A stretch of 64,000 bases of DNA, taken from positions 343,124 to 407,123 of the forward strand of contig NZ_CSTD01000004.1 in assembly GCF_001053185.1 (NCBI RefSeq), in the 5' to 3' direction. Below the pieces are notes generated by a model, which had not been told where the DNA came from, did not search any database, and saw nothing but the letters and a program-made list of their open reading frames with translations. Each line of letters starts with the position of its first letter. Within the stretch, counting starts at the first letter, position 1. The position numbers were made by a program, and so were the translations under genes. Shown piece after piece: positions 33,087-42,002 of this stretch. Source of the stretch: Mycobacterium bohemicum DSM 44277. Its GTDB lineage: Bacteria; Actinomycetota; Actinomycetes; Mycobacteriales; Mycobacteriaceae.

Positions 33087-35296
33087 CAGGGCTCCTCTCG
33101 GATCGCGATGAACACGTTCTTGGTGTCGGTGAACTGCAGCGGCGCGTCGGGGCCGAGCTCTCGCCCCAGCCCGGAGTGCTTGAAGCCGCCGAACGGGGTG
33201 CTGTAGCGGACCGAGGAATGCGAGTTCACCGACAGGTTGCCGGATTCGACCGCCCGCGATACCCGCAGCGCGCGCGACAGGTCGTCGGTCCAGATCGATC
33301 CCGACAGCCCGTAGGGGGTGTCGTTGGCCAGCGCGACGGCGTCGGGCTCGTCGTCGAACGGCAGCACGGTGACGACCGGGCCGAAGATCTCCTCGCGAAC
33401 GCTGCGGTCGGTGCGCGCCGGGGTGAGAACCGTGGGGGGGAACCAGAATCCGGGCCCGGACGGCGCCGTGCCGCGAAACGCGACGGGCGCCCCGTCGGGC
33501 ACGTAGGAGGCGACCTTGGCGCGGTGCTCGGCCGACACCAGCGGGCCCATCTCGGTGTCCCGTGATCGTGGGTCCCCGACGACGACACCGCGCACCGCCG
33601 GCTCCAGCAGCCCCATGAAGCGGTCATAGACGCTGCGCTGCACGAGGATCCGGCTGCGCGCGCAGCAATCCTGGCCCGCGTTGTCGAACACCCCGGCCGG
33701 CGCGGTCGCCGCGGCCCGCTCCAGGTCGCAATCGGCGAAGACGATGTTGGCGCTCTTGCCGCCGAGTTCCAACGTCACCCGCTTGACGTCGGCCGCCGCC
33801 GCGGCCATTACCGCCTTGCCCACCACGGTGGAACCGGTGAACACGATCTTGCGCACCTCGGGACGCGTCACCAACCGCTGCCCGACCACACCGCCCGCGC
33901 CCGGCAGCACCTGCAGGAGATCGGGGTCCAGCCCGGCCTGCGCCGCCAGCTCCCCGAGCCGGATCGTGGTCAGCGGCGTCCACTCGGCGGGTTTGACCAG
34001 CACCGCGTTGCCGGCGGCCAGGGCCGGGGCGATGCCCCAGGAGGCGATCATCATCGGGAAGTTCCACGGCGTGATCACCCCGACCACGCCGAGCGGCTCG
34101 TTGAACGTGACGTCCAGGCCGCCCGCGACGGGAATCTGCTTGCCGCACAAGCGTTCCGGGCTCGCGGCGTAGAACGTCAGCACGTCACGGACGTGGGCCG
34201 CCTCCCACTCGGCCGACCCGATCGGGTGGCCGGAGTTGGCGACCACGCGCAGCGCGCAGGTGCGGTTGTCCAAACCCCACGCCACGGCGGTGGGCGCGAA
34301 GCTGCCGTCGGCAAACCGCTTGTAGGAGTTGATGTTCGGCGCGTGAAACAACGTCAGCTCGCGCAGCGTGGCCAGCAGCCCGGCGACGAAGCAGCCGAAG
34401 GTCTCCGACATGCCGTGGGGGCGGGCGGCGTCGGGAAAGACCGCGGAGCCGTCGCGGTCGCGCAGCGAGAGGTGGATGTGACAGCTATTGCCTTCGCGCT
34501 CATCGTATTTCGCCATGAACGTCACGCTCTTGCCGTGCTGGTCCGCGATCTCCTTCGCGCCGTTCTTGTAGATGGCGTGGTTGTCGCAGGTGATCAGGGC
34601 CTCGCCGTAGCGGAAACCGATCTCCTGCTGGCCCCTGTTGCACTCGCCCTTGACGGCCTCGAAGTGCAGGCCGGCGCCGACCATCCCCTGCCGGATGTCA
34701 TGCAGCAGCGGTTCCATCCGCGACGACGCCAGCACCGCGTAGTCGATGTTGTAGTCGCTCGCCGGGGTCAGCCCGCGGTAGCCGTCGGCCCAGGCCTGCC
34801 GGTAGGGCTGGTCGAACACCAGGAACTCCAGCTCGGTGGCCACGTCCGCGACCCATCCGCGCCCGGCCAGCCGGTCGAGCTGGCGGCGCAGGATCGCGCG
34901 CGGGGCCGCCGCCACCGCGGTGCCGTCGCCCCAGGCGAGGTCGGCGATGACCAGGGCGGTGCCGGGCAGCCAGGGCACCAGCCGGAGCGTGGAGAGGTCG
35001 GGCGTCATCACCATGTCGCCGTAGCCGGTGTCCCAGCTCGACATCGCATAGCCGGCCACGGTGTTCATCTCGACGTCGACGGCCAGCAGGTAGGCGCAGC
35101 ACTCGGCGCCGTGGGCGGCGACCTCGTCGACAAAGAGCCGGGCCGAGACCCGCTTGCCGACGAGCCTGCCCTGCATGTCGGTGAACGCCACGATGACGGT
35201 GTCGACCTCGCCGATGCCGACCAGCTGGTCGAGTGCGGCCAGCGGCAGCGGGGCCGCGGGGCCGTCCGCGCCTTCGGTGCTCTCCCTGCGAACCAT
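33086..35296 (-). CDS. chimeric GlnA4-like / aldehyde dehydrogenase protein (deletion fusion)
   Basis: A single 736-residue frame. Residues 1 to about 351 are a glutamine-synthetase-like GlnA4 (DTVIVAFTDMQGRLVGKRVS, ATELEFLVFDQPYRQAW, VKGECNRGQQEIGFRYGEAL, EGNSCHIHLSL, DNRTCALRVV). Residues about 352 to 736 are AldC from ANSGHPIGSAEWEA onward, including PWNFPMM, VTLELGGKSAN (Glu510) and NAGQDCCARSR (Cys544 nucleophile). In M. tuberculosis the order is aldC, an amidotransferase (Rv2859c), glnA4. The last about 100 residues of GlnA4, all of the amidotransferase and the start of AldC are absent here. The junction is near 34240. Both halves lack essential parts, so activity is doubtful. Confidence 0.9.
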   Translation of the reverse strand: MVRRESTEGADGPAAPLPLAALDQLVGIGEVDTVIVAFTDMQGRLVGKRVSARLFVDEVAAHGAECCAYLLAVDVEMNTVAGYAMSSWDTGYGDMVMTPDLSTLRLVPWLPGTALVIADLAWGDGTAVAAAPRAILRRQLDRLAGRGWVADVATELEFLVFDQPYRQAWADGYRGLTPASDYNIDYAVLASSRMEPLLHDIRQGMVGAGLHFEAVKGECNRGQQEIGFRYGEALITCDNHAIYKNGAKEIADQHGKSVTFMAKYDEREGNSCHIHLSLRDRDGSAVFPDAARPHGMSETFGCFVAGLLATLRELTLFHAPNINSYKRFADGSFAPTAVAWGLDNRTCALRVVANSGHPIGSAEWEAAHVRDVLTFYAASPERLCGKQIPVAGGLDVTFNEPLGVVGVITPWNFPMMIASWGIAPALAAGNAVLVKPAEWTPLTTIRLGELAAQAGLDPDLLQVLPGAGGVVGQRLVTRPEVRKIVFTGSTVVGKAVMAAAAADVKRVTLELGGKSANIVFADCDLERAAATAPAGVFDNAGQDCCARSRILVQRSVYDRFMGLLEPAVRGVVVGDPRSRDTEMGPLVSAEHRAKVASYVPDGAPVAFRGTAPSGPGFWFPPTVLTPARTDRSVREEIFGPVVTVLPFDDEPDAVALANDTPYGLSGSIWTDDLSRALRVSRAVESGNLSVNSHSSVRYSTPFGGFKHSGLGRELGPDAPLQFTDTKNVFIAIREEP

Positions 35297-35319
35297 GCAG
35301 GCTAGTCAACCAGGAGCCG

Positions 35320-35880
35320 CTACCAGCTGCTGGTGCGCAACACGATCTCGGCGGCCAACTGCGCGGTCGACTCCTGCGGGTTGCGCCCGCCGAGCTCGAC
35401 GACGCGGTAGTCGGAGTAGACGAACCGGTCGCTGTCGCGGGCGACCTGGCGCGCCGCCGGCGAGCTGACCAGCGCGGTGGTGCCGACCTCGACCGGGGGG
35501 CAGTGTTCGTCGGCGACGGCGCCCTCGGTGTTCGCCACCCGCGGATGCCCGCGATCGATCACCACCAGGCCCACGAACCGGCCCAGCCTGGTTGCCGCCA
35601 GCTCCCACGCGAGCTCGCCGCCGGCGCGGTCGCCGACCACCACGGCCCACCCGATGCCCAGCGCGTCGAGGATGCCCACCACCGACTTGGCGGTCAGCCG
35701 CGGGTCGAAGCCGACCACGACGGTGCGCAACGAGGCGGTGTGCAGCCGGTCGCACACCCCGTCGTAGGCGTGCGGCGAGCGGTGCTCGTCGCCGAGAAGG
35801 AGGACGACGACGCCCTTTTCGGGACCGCCTACGGCGACCGGCACGGCCAACCCGTCGAGCGTGGTCATCATCGAGGGCAC
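35320..35880 (-). CDS. alpha/beta-hydrolase-like protein lacking the nucleophile
   Basis: A 186-residue protein with the first half of an alpha/beta-hydrolase fold: VAVGGPEKGVVVLLLGDEHRSPHAYDGVCDRLH and GWAVVVGDRAGGELAWELA. The elbow reads GDRAGG where active enzymes have G-x-S-x-G, so the nucleophilic Ser is replaced by Arg. It is shorter than usual (250-300), lacking a lid. It may be non-catalytic or decayed. It lies between the GlnA4-AldC chimera and cobQ, all on the minus strand. Confidence 0.6.
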   Translation of the reverse strand: MPSMMTTLDGLAVPVAVGGPEKGVVVLLLGDEHRSPHAYDGVCDRLHTASLRTVVVGFDPRLTAKSVVGILDALGIGWAVVVGDRAGGELAWELAATRLGRFVGLVVIDRGHPRVANTEGAVADEHCPPVEVGTTALVSSPAARQVARDSDRFVYSDYRVVELGGRNPQESTAQLAAEIVLRTSSW

Positions 35881-35908
35881 TCTCGCACGTTACCCCACCG
35901 CGAACGCC

Positions 35909-37321
35909 TCAGGGCCGCAGACCAATCGCGACACAGGGGCGCCGCGGGGGTGGTCCGTCGAGCAGGCCCAGCACGGCGGCGACGTCGAGGTGGGACGCCA
36001 GCAGGTCGGCGATCGTGTCCAGTTGCGCGTCGCGCCGGGCCGCGACGTCGGTGTCGGCGGCGACGACGAAGACCTCGCCGCGGCGCACGCCCTGCGGTTC
36101 GGCGTCCACGTCGAACCAGGCGTCCTCGCCGCAGCGGGAGACCCGGCCGTGGTGGATCTCGTACCCGGCCAGCGGCCGGCCCCAGCGGCGCAGCGTCTTG
36201 CTCTCGTCGAAGGCGATGTCGGCGTCCAGGAGCCCGAGCCCGACGACCTCGCCGGCCCCGGATTCCACGGGGTCGTCGATGCGCCGGCACAGCATCTGGA
36301 ATCCCCCGCAGATGCCCAGCAGCGGCTTGCCGGCGCGCGCGTGGTCGGCGATCGCTGCGGCCAGGCCGCGCTCGCGCAGCCATGCGAGGTCGGCCACGGT
36401 GGCCTTGCTGCCCGGAATCACGACGAGGTCGGCGTCCGCGAGGTCGGCGGGGTCGGCGACCCAGCGGACCAGGACCCCGGGCTCGCAGGCCAGCGCCTCG
36501 ACGTCGGTGGAGTTGGAGATCCGCGGCAGCCGGATCGCTGCGACGCGCAGCCACTCGCGCCCGCGCGGCGGGGCGGGCGCGCCGACGACACGGTGCGCGA
36601 CCACCGACAGCGAGTCCTCGGCGTCCAGCCACAGGTCGTCGGCGTAGGGCAGCACCCCGTAGGTGGGGCGGCCCGTCATCGCCTGCAGTTGCCGCAGTCC
36701 GGGTTCGAGCAGCGCGGGGTCCCCGCGGAACTTGTTGACCACGAAGCCGGCGATCAGCGCCTGGTCGTCGGGGTCGAGCACCGCGACCGTCCCGAACAGG
36801 TGGGCCAGCAGGCCGCCGCGGTCGATGTCGCCGACCACGATCACCGGCAGGTCGGCCGCGCGGGCAAGGCCCAGGTTGGCCAGATCGGTGGCCCGCAGGT
36901 TGATCTCGGCCGGCGATCCCGCCCCCTCGCAGATCACCGCGTCGAACTCCGCGCGCAGGCCCGCCAGTTCCGCCTCGACGATCCCGGCCAGCCGGTCGCG
37001 GTGCGCGAAGTAGTCGGCGGCGCCGACCGTGTCGGCGGCGCGGCCTCGGATCACCAACTGCGAGGTCCGGTCGCCCCCGGGTTTCAGCAGGATCGGGTTG
37101 AACCGCACGCTGGGCTCCAGCCCCGCCGCCCGGGCCTGGATCGCCTGCGCCCGGCCGATCTCGCCGCCCTCGACGGTGACCACCGAGTTGTTGGACATGT
37201 TCTGCGCCTTGAACGGCGCGACGCGAACACCCTTTCGCCGGAGCAACCGGCACAGGCCGGCCACCACCACGGACTTGCCCGCGTCGGAACTGGTGCCCGC
37301 GACCAGCAGCGCACCACTCAC
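35909..37321 (-). CDS. cobQ: cobyric acid synthase with internal in-frame deletion
   Basis: 470 residues. The N-terminal ATPase is complete (ALLVAGTSSDAGKSVVVAGLCR, FKAQNMSNNS, ICEGAGSPAEINLR), as is the start of the glutaminase domain, including the Cys of GICGGFQMLCRR. After GYEIHHGRVSRCGEDAWFDV and EPQGVRRGEVF the sequence passes straight to VVAADTDVAARRDAQLD. The segment with the conserved GTHWHG-type motif, which provides the glutaminase His, is missing. About 24-30 residues are lost compared with the 494-residue M. tuberculosis CobQ1. Amidation of adenosylcobyrinic acid diamide is therefore probably impaired. Confidence 0.85.
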   Translation of the reverse strand: MSGALLVAGTSSDAGKSVVVAGLCRLLRRKGVRVAPFKAQNMSNNSVVTVEGGEIGRAQAIQARAAGLEPSVRFNPILLKPGGDRTSQLVIRGRAADTVGAADYFAHRDRLAGIVEAELAGLRAEFDAVICEGAGSPAEINLRATDLANLGLARAADLPVIVVGDIDRGGLLAHLFGTVAVLDPDDQALIAGFVVNKFRGDPALLEPGLRQLQAMTGRPTYGVLPYADDLWLDAEDSLSVVAHRVVGAPAPPRGREWLRVAAIRLPRISNSTDVEALACEPGVLVRWVADPADLADADLVVIPGSKATVADLAWLRERGLAAAIADHARAGKPLLGICGGFQMLCRRIDDPVESGAGEVVGLGLLDADIAFDESKTLRRWGRPLAGYEIHHGRVSRCGEDAWFDVDAEPQGVRRGEVFVVAADTDVAARRDAQLDTIADLLASHLDVAAVLGLLDGPPPRRPCVAIGLRP

Positions 37322-37337
37322 CGGGCTCGCCGCGACC

Positions 37338-38195
37338 TCAAGGCAGCGTGAGGATCTCGACGCCGGTGTCGGTGACCAGCAGGGTGTGCTCGAACTGGGC
37401 GGTCCATTTGCGGTCCTTGGTGACCACGGTCCAGTTGTCGTCCCAGATCTCGTAGTCCAGGCCGCCGAGGTTGATCATCGGCTCGATGGTGAACGTCATG
37501 CCCGGCTGCATGATCGTCGCGACCGACGGCTGGTCGTAGTGCAGGACCACCAGGCCGTTGTGGAACGTGGTGCCGATGCCGTGGCCGGTGAAGTCGCGAA
37601 CGACGTTGTAGCCGAAGCGATTTGCGTAGGCCTCGATGACCCGCCCGACGACCGACAGCGCACGCCCCGGCTTGACGGCGTTGATCGCGCGCATCGTGGC
37701 CTCGTGGGTGCGCTCCACGAGCAGCCGGTGCTCCTCGGAAACGTTGCCGGCCAGGAAGGTGGCATTGGTGTCGCCGTGCACCCCGTCGATGTAGGCGGTG
37801 ACGTCGATGTTGACGATGTCGCCGTCCTCGATCACCGTCGAGTCGGGGATCCCGTGGCAGATCACCTCGTTGAGCGACGTGCAGCACGACTTGGGGTAGC
37901 CCTTGTAGCCCAGCGTGGACGGGTAGGCGCCGTGGTCGACCATGTACGCGTGGGCGATGCGGTCCAGTTCGTCGGTCGTCACCCCGGGCGCGACGGCCTT
38001 GCCGGCCTCGGCGAGCGCGCCGGCCGCGATGCGTCCGGCGACGCGCATCTTCTCGATCACCTCGGGCGTCTGCACCCAGGGCTCGCTGCCCTCCTGGGCG
38101 GTGGTCTTGCCGACGTATTCCGGTCGGGGGATGCGGCCGGGCACCGGCAGAGTCGGGGACAGCACTCCGGGGGACAGCGCGGTGCGGGTAGCCAT
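37338..38195 (-). CDS. map: methionine aminopeptidase, MapB type
   Basis: A 285-residue type I methionine aminopeptidase that removes initiator Met. The metal ligands are visible in order: IDVTAYIDGVHGDTNATF (two Asp), FTGHGIGTTFH (His), FTIEPMI (Glu) and AQFEHTLLVTD (Glu). The substrate-contact His is in HGIPDSTV. A proline-rich N-terminal extension of about 40 residues (TLPVPGRIPRPEYVGK) is the MapB feature. It is followed on the same strand by cobQ 16 bp later. A large inverted repeat lies upstream. Confidence 0.94.
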   Translation of the reverse strand: MATRTALSPGVLSPTLPVPGRIPRPEYVGKTTAQEGSEPWVQTPEVIEKMRVAGRIAAGALAEAGKAVAPGVTTDELDRIAHAYMVDHGAYPSTLGYKGYPKSCCTSLNEVICHGIPDSTVIEDGDIVNIDVTAYIDGVHGDTNATFLAGNVSEEHRLLVERTHEATMRAINAVKPGRALSVVGRVIEAYANRFGYNVVRDFTGHGIGTTFHNGLVVLHYDQPSVATIMQPGMTFTIEPMINLGGLDYEIWDDNWTVVTKDRKWTAQFEHTLLVTDTGVEILTLP

Positions 38196-38296
38196 GCCGC
38201 CAGCTTAGTGGGGCTCGACGGCCGGCGCGTTGCTCCGCTCGCCGCGCGCTCGTTCATCACACCGGCCACTTTGGCCCCCGACCGGACCGGGCACTC

Positions 38297-38384
38297 GTTG
38301 TGCCCGCCTTCGAGCGACAATCGGCCGGGTGTCGGTGGCGCGGTGCCCGATTACGGCCAGTTGTCGCTCGAAGGCGGGCACAAC
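38297..38384. repeat. perfect 24-bp inverted repeat upstream of map
   Basis: Arms 38297-38320 and 38361-38384 are exact reverse complements (left arm begins GTTGTGCCCGCC). The pairing resumes as GGCC after two mismatches, making a near-30-bp stem with a loop of about 27 bases. The element lies 80 bp beyond the stop of the DUF1707 gene and about 100 bp upstream of the map start, both on the minus strand. It could be a terminator of the former, a promoter-proximal cruciform, or a small mobile-element relic. Confidence 0.75.
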
Positions 38385-38464
38385 ATGCGCCGCCCGGGCC
38401 AGGGACTCGTGAGACTGCCGGTGCCGGTGTGACGGCAGGGGCTCGGTTGGCGCCGGCGGCCGCG

Positions 38465-39064
38465 TCAGGGCCGGTGCCGGCGCAGCAGCGACCGGCGCGG
38501 TCCCCGGATGGTCACCGAACCGCCGACCACCCGGCCGGTCACCACCACGTGCGGGCGCCCCTCGCCCGGGGCGTCCTTGCGACGGTCGCTGGCGCTGCCG
38601 ACGTACACCTCCACGTCGTCGATCGAGGCGCTGGCGCCCTCCGGCAACCGGATGTCCACCGACCCGAGGCGGATGTCGAGCTCGATGACGACCACCGGCC
38701 CGGCGAAGCGGGCCTTGGTGAGGTCGAGATCGACCGAGCCCATTCGGCGCACCAGCGCCAGCCGCGTCGGCACCATCCACTCACCGTGACGCTTCAGCGA
38801 GCCGGCCCAGCCGCGCAGTTCCACCCTGTCGGCCGCGGAGGTGACGATGGCGCCCGGGCCCGGCAGGTCGTCGACGAGCCCGTCCAGCTCGCCCCTGGTG
38901 CGCGCGTAGGAGACCCGCGACGAACGCTGCTCGAACTCGTCGATGTCGATCAGCCCGAGCGCGACGGCGTTGTGCAGCCGCCGCATGGTGCCGTTGCGGT
39001 CGGCGTCGGAAACGCGCAGCGCCGACGGCGCGGCCACCATGTCGCCTCCGGATGTTTCGCCCAC
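38465..39064 (-). CDS. DUF1707 SHOCT-like protein (Rv2862c-like)
   Basis: 199 residues. The N-terminal DUF1707 domain reads ALRVSDADRNGTMRRLHNAVALGLIDIDEFEQR, a short helical segment found in many mycobacterial surface or regulatory proteins. The C-terminal half (RRMGSVDLDLTKARFAGPVVVIELDIRLGSVDIRLPEG) is a beta-rich cell-wall-active-antibiotics-response-like repeat. No signal peptide or membrane helix is present. The function is unknown. Order and length agree with Rv2862c. Confidence 0.8.
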   Translation of the reverse strand: MGETSGGDMVAAPSALRVSDADRNGTMRRLHNAVALGLIDIDEFEQRSSRVSYARTRGELDGLVDDLPGPGAIVTSAADRVELRGWAGSLKRHGEWMVPTRLALVRRMGSVDLDLTKARFAGPVVVIELDIRLGSVDIRLPEGASASIDDVEVYVGSASDRRKDAPGEGRPHVVVTGRVVGGSVTIRGPRRSLLRRHRP

Positions 39065-39102
39065 CCCCGCAATTTACCGCTGACGCGAGGCCGGGAGACC
39101 GC

Positions 39103-40917
39103 TCACGCCAAGAAGTCCCGGGGCAGCGACTCGAACATCACCTTGGTCATGCGGACCGCGTATTCCGAGCTGCCTCCCCCGACGATCAGCGAGGCGAACG
39201 CCAGGTCGCCGCGGTAGCCGGCGAACCAGGAGTGCGAGCCGCCGGGGAACTCGGCCTCCCCGGTCTTCCCGTACACCGCGCCGCACCCGGCGATCTCCTT
39301 GGCCGTCCCGTTGGTCACCACCAGGCGCATCATCGGACGCAATGCGTCGACCATCTTCGGCGAGATGGGGGTGGAGTCGCCGTCCACCGCCGTCGGCCGC
39401 CCGGCGATGAGCTGCGGCACCGGCGTCCTGCCCGCCGCGACGGTGGCCGCGACCAGGGCCATGCCGAACGGGCTGGCCAGCACCTTGCCCTGGCCGAAGC
39501 CGTCCTCGGTGCGCTCGGCGAGGTCCACCGTCGGCGGCACCGAGCCGGTGACCGTCGTGATGCCCTCCACCTGGTAGTCGAGCCCGATCCCGTACTGGGT
39601 GGCCGCCTGCGTCAGGCCACGCGGCGGTAGCTTGCTGCTCAGCTCGGCGAAGGTGGTGTTGCAGGAGCTGGCGAACGCGCGCGACATGGGCACCACGCCG
39701 AGGTCGAAGCCGCCGTAGTTGGGGATGGTGCGGTGCCCGATGTCGATGTGGCCGGGACAGCCCAGCATCGTGTTGGGCGTGGCCATGTCGCGCTCGACGG
39801 CGGCGCCGGCGGTGACCATCTTGAACGTCGACCCGGGCGGGAAGAGCCCGTTGGTGGCGAGCAGGCCGTCGGCGTCGGCCCCGGCGTTCTGCGCGATGGC
39901 CAGGATCTCCCCCGTCGACGGCTTGATGACGACGATCATCGCCTTGCCGCCCCGGGTGTCCACCGCGTGCTGGGCGGCGTTCTGCACGGACCGGTCCAGG
40001 GTGATCGAGACCGACGGCGCCGGCGCTCCCTCGACCTCGTGCAGCACTGCGACGTCGACACCGTTCTGGTTGACGCTGACCACGCGCCAGCCGGCCTGGC
40101 CGTCGAGCTGGTCGATCACGGCCTTCTTCACCGCGCCGATCACGGCCGGCGCGAAATGCGGGTCGGTCGGCAGCATGTCGGCCTGGGGCGTGACCACGAT
40201 GCCGGGCAACCGGCCGATGGCGGGAAACACCTTGTCGTTGTCGTCGGGGTGCAGCGTCACCCCAAGGTCCAGGGGGTCGGTGCGGGAGCTGGCCTTCTCG
40301 GCCAGCAGCTGGGGATCGGTGAGGGTGTCATTGAACGGGTGCAGGACGTCGACCACCGCGTGGGCGGTCCCGATCAGCGCCGGACCGGCCTGGGTCGCGT
40401 CCAGCGTGTAGTGGTACAGGTAGCCCGGCGCCAGCACGTCGCTGCCGCCCAGCTCGTTGACCGAGGCCCGCCGCGGGGGGTCGGACCGCAGCGCGAAGGT
40501 CTGGTGCTCCCCCAGCTTGGGGTGCAGCCCGTTGGCGGCCCAGCGCACCTCCCAGCGCCCCTCGTCGCGCGCCATCCGCAGCTGGCCGTCGTAGGCCCAG
40601 GTGCGGTTCTTGGGCAGGTGCCAGGTGAAGCGGTAGCTGACCGTGCCGGTGTCCTCGGCGTACTTGATGTTGAGGATCTGCGCGTCCAGGTGGGAGGCCT
40701 GCAATCCCGCCCAGGCGGCGTTGAGCGCCGCGCGGGCCTCGTTGGGGTCGTCGCTGAGCTGGGCCGCGGTCGCGGTATCGCCGATCGCGAGGGCGCCGAA
40801 GAACTTCTCGGCCGCCGGTCCCGGACCGTCAGGCCGCGGGGTGCAGCCGGGCAGGGCCAGGGCCGCGACGAGGAGCAGAGCCGCCGCGCCCGATACCAGT
40901 GGGGTTTTTGTGACCAT
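39103..40917 (-). CDS. penicillin-binding lipoprotein (Rv2864c-like)
   Basis: 604 residues. The N-terminal lipoprotein signal ends in the lipobox LALPGC (Cys25 acylated). Then come the MecA-like N-terminal domain, the dimerisation region, and a C-terminal transpeptidase. Its motifs are PPGSTFKM (nucleophilic Ser, SxxK), SSCNTTF (SxN) and YGKTGEAEF (KTG). It cross-links peptidoglycan on the outer face of the membrane. The ATG at 40917 is chosen because it begins the signal peptide (MVTKTPLVSGAAALLLVAALA). Confidence 0.93.
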   Translation of the reverse strand: MVTKTPLVSGAAALLLVAALALPGCTPRPDGPGPAAEKFFGALAIGDTATAAQLSDDPNEARAALNAAWAGLQASHLDAQILNIKYAEDTGTVSYRFTWHLPKNRTWAYDGQLRMARDEGRWEVRWAANGLHPKLGEHQTFALRSDPPRRASVNELGGSDVLAPGYLYHYTLDATQAGPALIGTAHAVVDVLHPFNDTLTDPQLLAEKASSRTDPLDLGVTLHPDDNDKVFPAIGRLPGIVVTPQADMLPTDPHFAPAVIGAVKKAVIDQLDGQAGWRVVSVNQNGVDVAVLHEVEGAPAPSVSITLDRSVQNAAQHAVDTRGGKAMIVVIKPSTGEILAIAQNAGADADGLLATNGLFPPGSTFKMVTAGAAVERDMATPNTMLGCPGHIDIGHRTIPNYGGFDLGVVPMSRAFASSCNTTFAELSSKLPPRGLTQAATQYGIGLDYQVEGITTVTGSVPPTVDLAERTEDGFGQGKVLASPFGMALVAATVAAGRTPVPQLIAGRPTAVDGDSTPISPKMVDALRPMMRLVVTNGTAKEIAGCGAVYGKTGEAEFPGGSHSWFAGYRGDLAFASLIVGGGSSEYAVRMTKVMFESLPRDFLA

Positions 40918-41092
40918 TGGTACAGATGTTATGCGGGTGGTCGTCACACCAACGCCGACACACCGAGACGCAATCGTGATGCGCCCGAGGCTGATCGCCC
41001 GATACCGAGCGCCCGGCCAGCCGGGCGTTGGTGCGTCACTGCCCGCGCAGCCGGGCATTCGCCGGCTGGCAGGCCGCGGCCCAGGACGCGTC

Positions 41093-41947
41093 TCAGTCCA
41101 GCAGCACCGTCGCGAAGGTGCCGACCTCGGCGAAGCCGATCCGGGCGTAGGCCGCGCGGGCGACCGTGTTGAAGCTGTTCACGTACAGGCTGGCGATCCG
41201 CCCGCTTCCGACTGTCACGGCGGCGACGGTCGCGGTGCCGCGGGTGCCCAGGCCCCGGCCGCGCCACTCGGGGTGGACCCAAACGCCCTGAATCTGTCCG
41301 ACGCCCGGGGACTGCGACCCCACCTCGGCCTTGAAGATGACCTCGCCGTGCTCGAACCGGGCCCAGGCCCGGCCGGCCGCGATCAGGCTGGCCACCCGCC
41401 GGCGATAGCCGCGGCCACCGTCGCCGAGCCGCGGGTCGACGCCCACCTCGCCGATGAACATGTCGACGGCGGCCACCAGGTAGGCGTCCAGCTCGTCGGG
41501 GCGGACCTGGCGCACCTCGACATCGATGTCGCAGCTGGGATGGCTGGACAGCGCCATCAGCGGCTGGTTGTCGCGGACGTCGCGCGCCGGACCCCAGGCC
41601 GCCTCCAGCCGCTCCCACATCGGCATCACCAGGTGGGCCCTGCCGACCAGCGACGAACAGCGCCGGGTCCCGCTCATCGCCTCGTCGGCGAACGCGTTGA
41701 GGTCGTCGCGCGCACCGCGCAGCGGGATGAGGTTGGCGCCGGCGAAGCACAGCGACTCCGCCACGCCGCTGCGCGTCCACAGCTCGCCGCCGATCGCGTT
41801 CGGTTCGATGCCGTGGTCGGCGACCCGGGCCGCGACCATGCACGAGCCCACCGGGTCGTCGTGGAAGACGCGCCACACCGCGGCGGCGTCGCGCACCACG
41901 GACACTCGTCGGTCGCCGGCAAGGCGGAAGAGTGGCGGAGCCGACAT
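41093..41947 (-). CDS. GNAT family acetyltransferase (Rv2867c-like)
   Basis: A 284-residue two-part protein. The N-terminal half is a DUF4081-type domain, and the C-terminal half is a GNAT fold with the acetyl-CoA loop in VWVHPEWRGRGLGTRGTATV and a terminal VARAAYARIGFAEVGTFATVLLD. The target is unknown. The toxin-antitoxin genes that separate it from the PBP gene in M. tuberculosis (Rv2865-Rv2866, relFG) are absent here. It precedes ispG on the same strand in a conserved order. Confidence 0.85.
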   Translation of the reverse strand: MSAPPLFRLAGDRRVSVVRDAAAVWRVFHDDPVGSCMVAARVADHGIEPNAIGGELWTRSGVAESLCFAGANLIPLRGARDDLNAFADEAMSGTRRCSSLVGRAHLVMPMWERLEAAWGPARDVRDNQPLMALSSHPSCDIDVEVRQVRPDELDAYLVAAVDMFIGEVGVDPRLGDGGRGYRRRVASLIAAGRAWARFEHGEVIFKAEVGSQSPGVGQIQGVWVHPEWRGRGLGTRGTATVAAVTVGSGRIASLYVNSFNTVARAAYARIGFAEVGTFATVLLD

Positions 41948-42002
41948 CGTGCGAACTCTCTGTGGTGCGAAGCGGGGACCGGCGAAAGGGCGCCGGCCCC
42001 TA

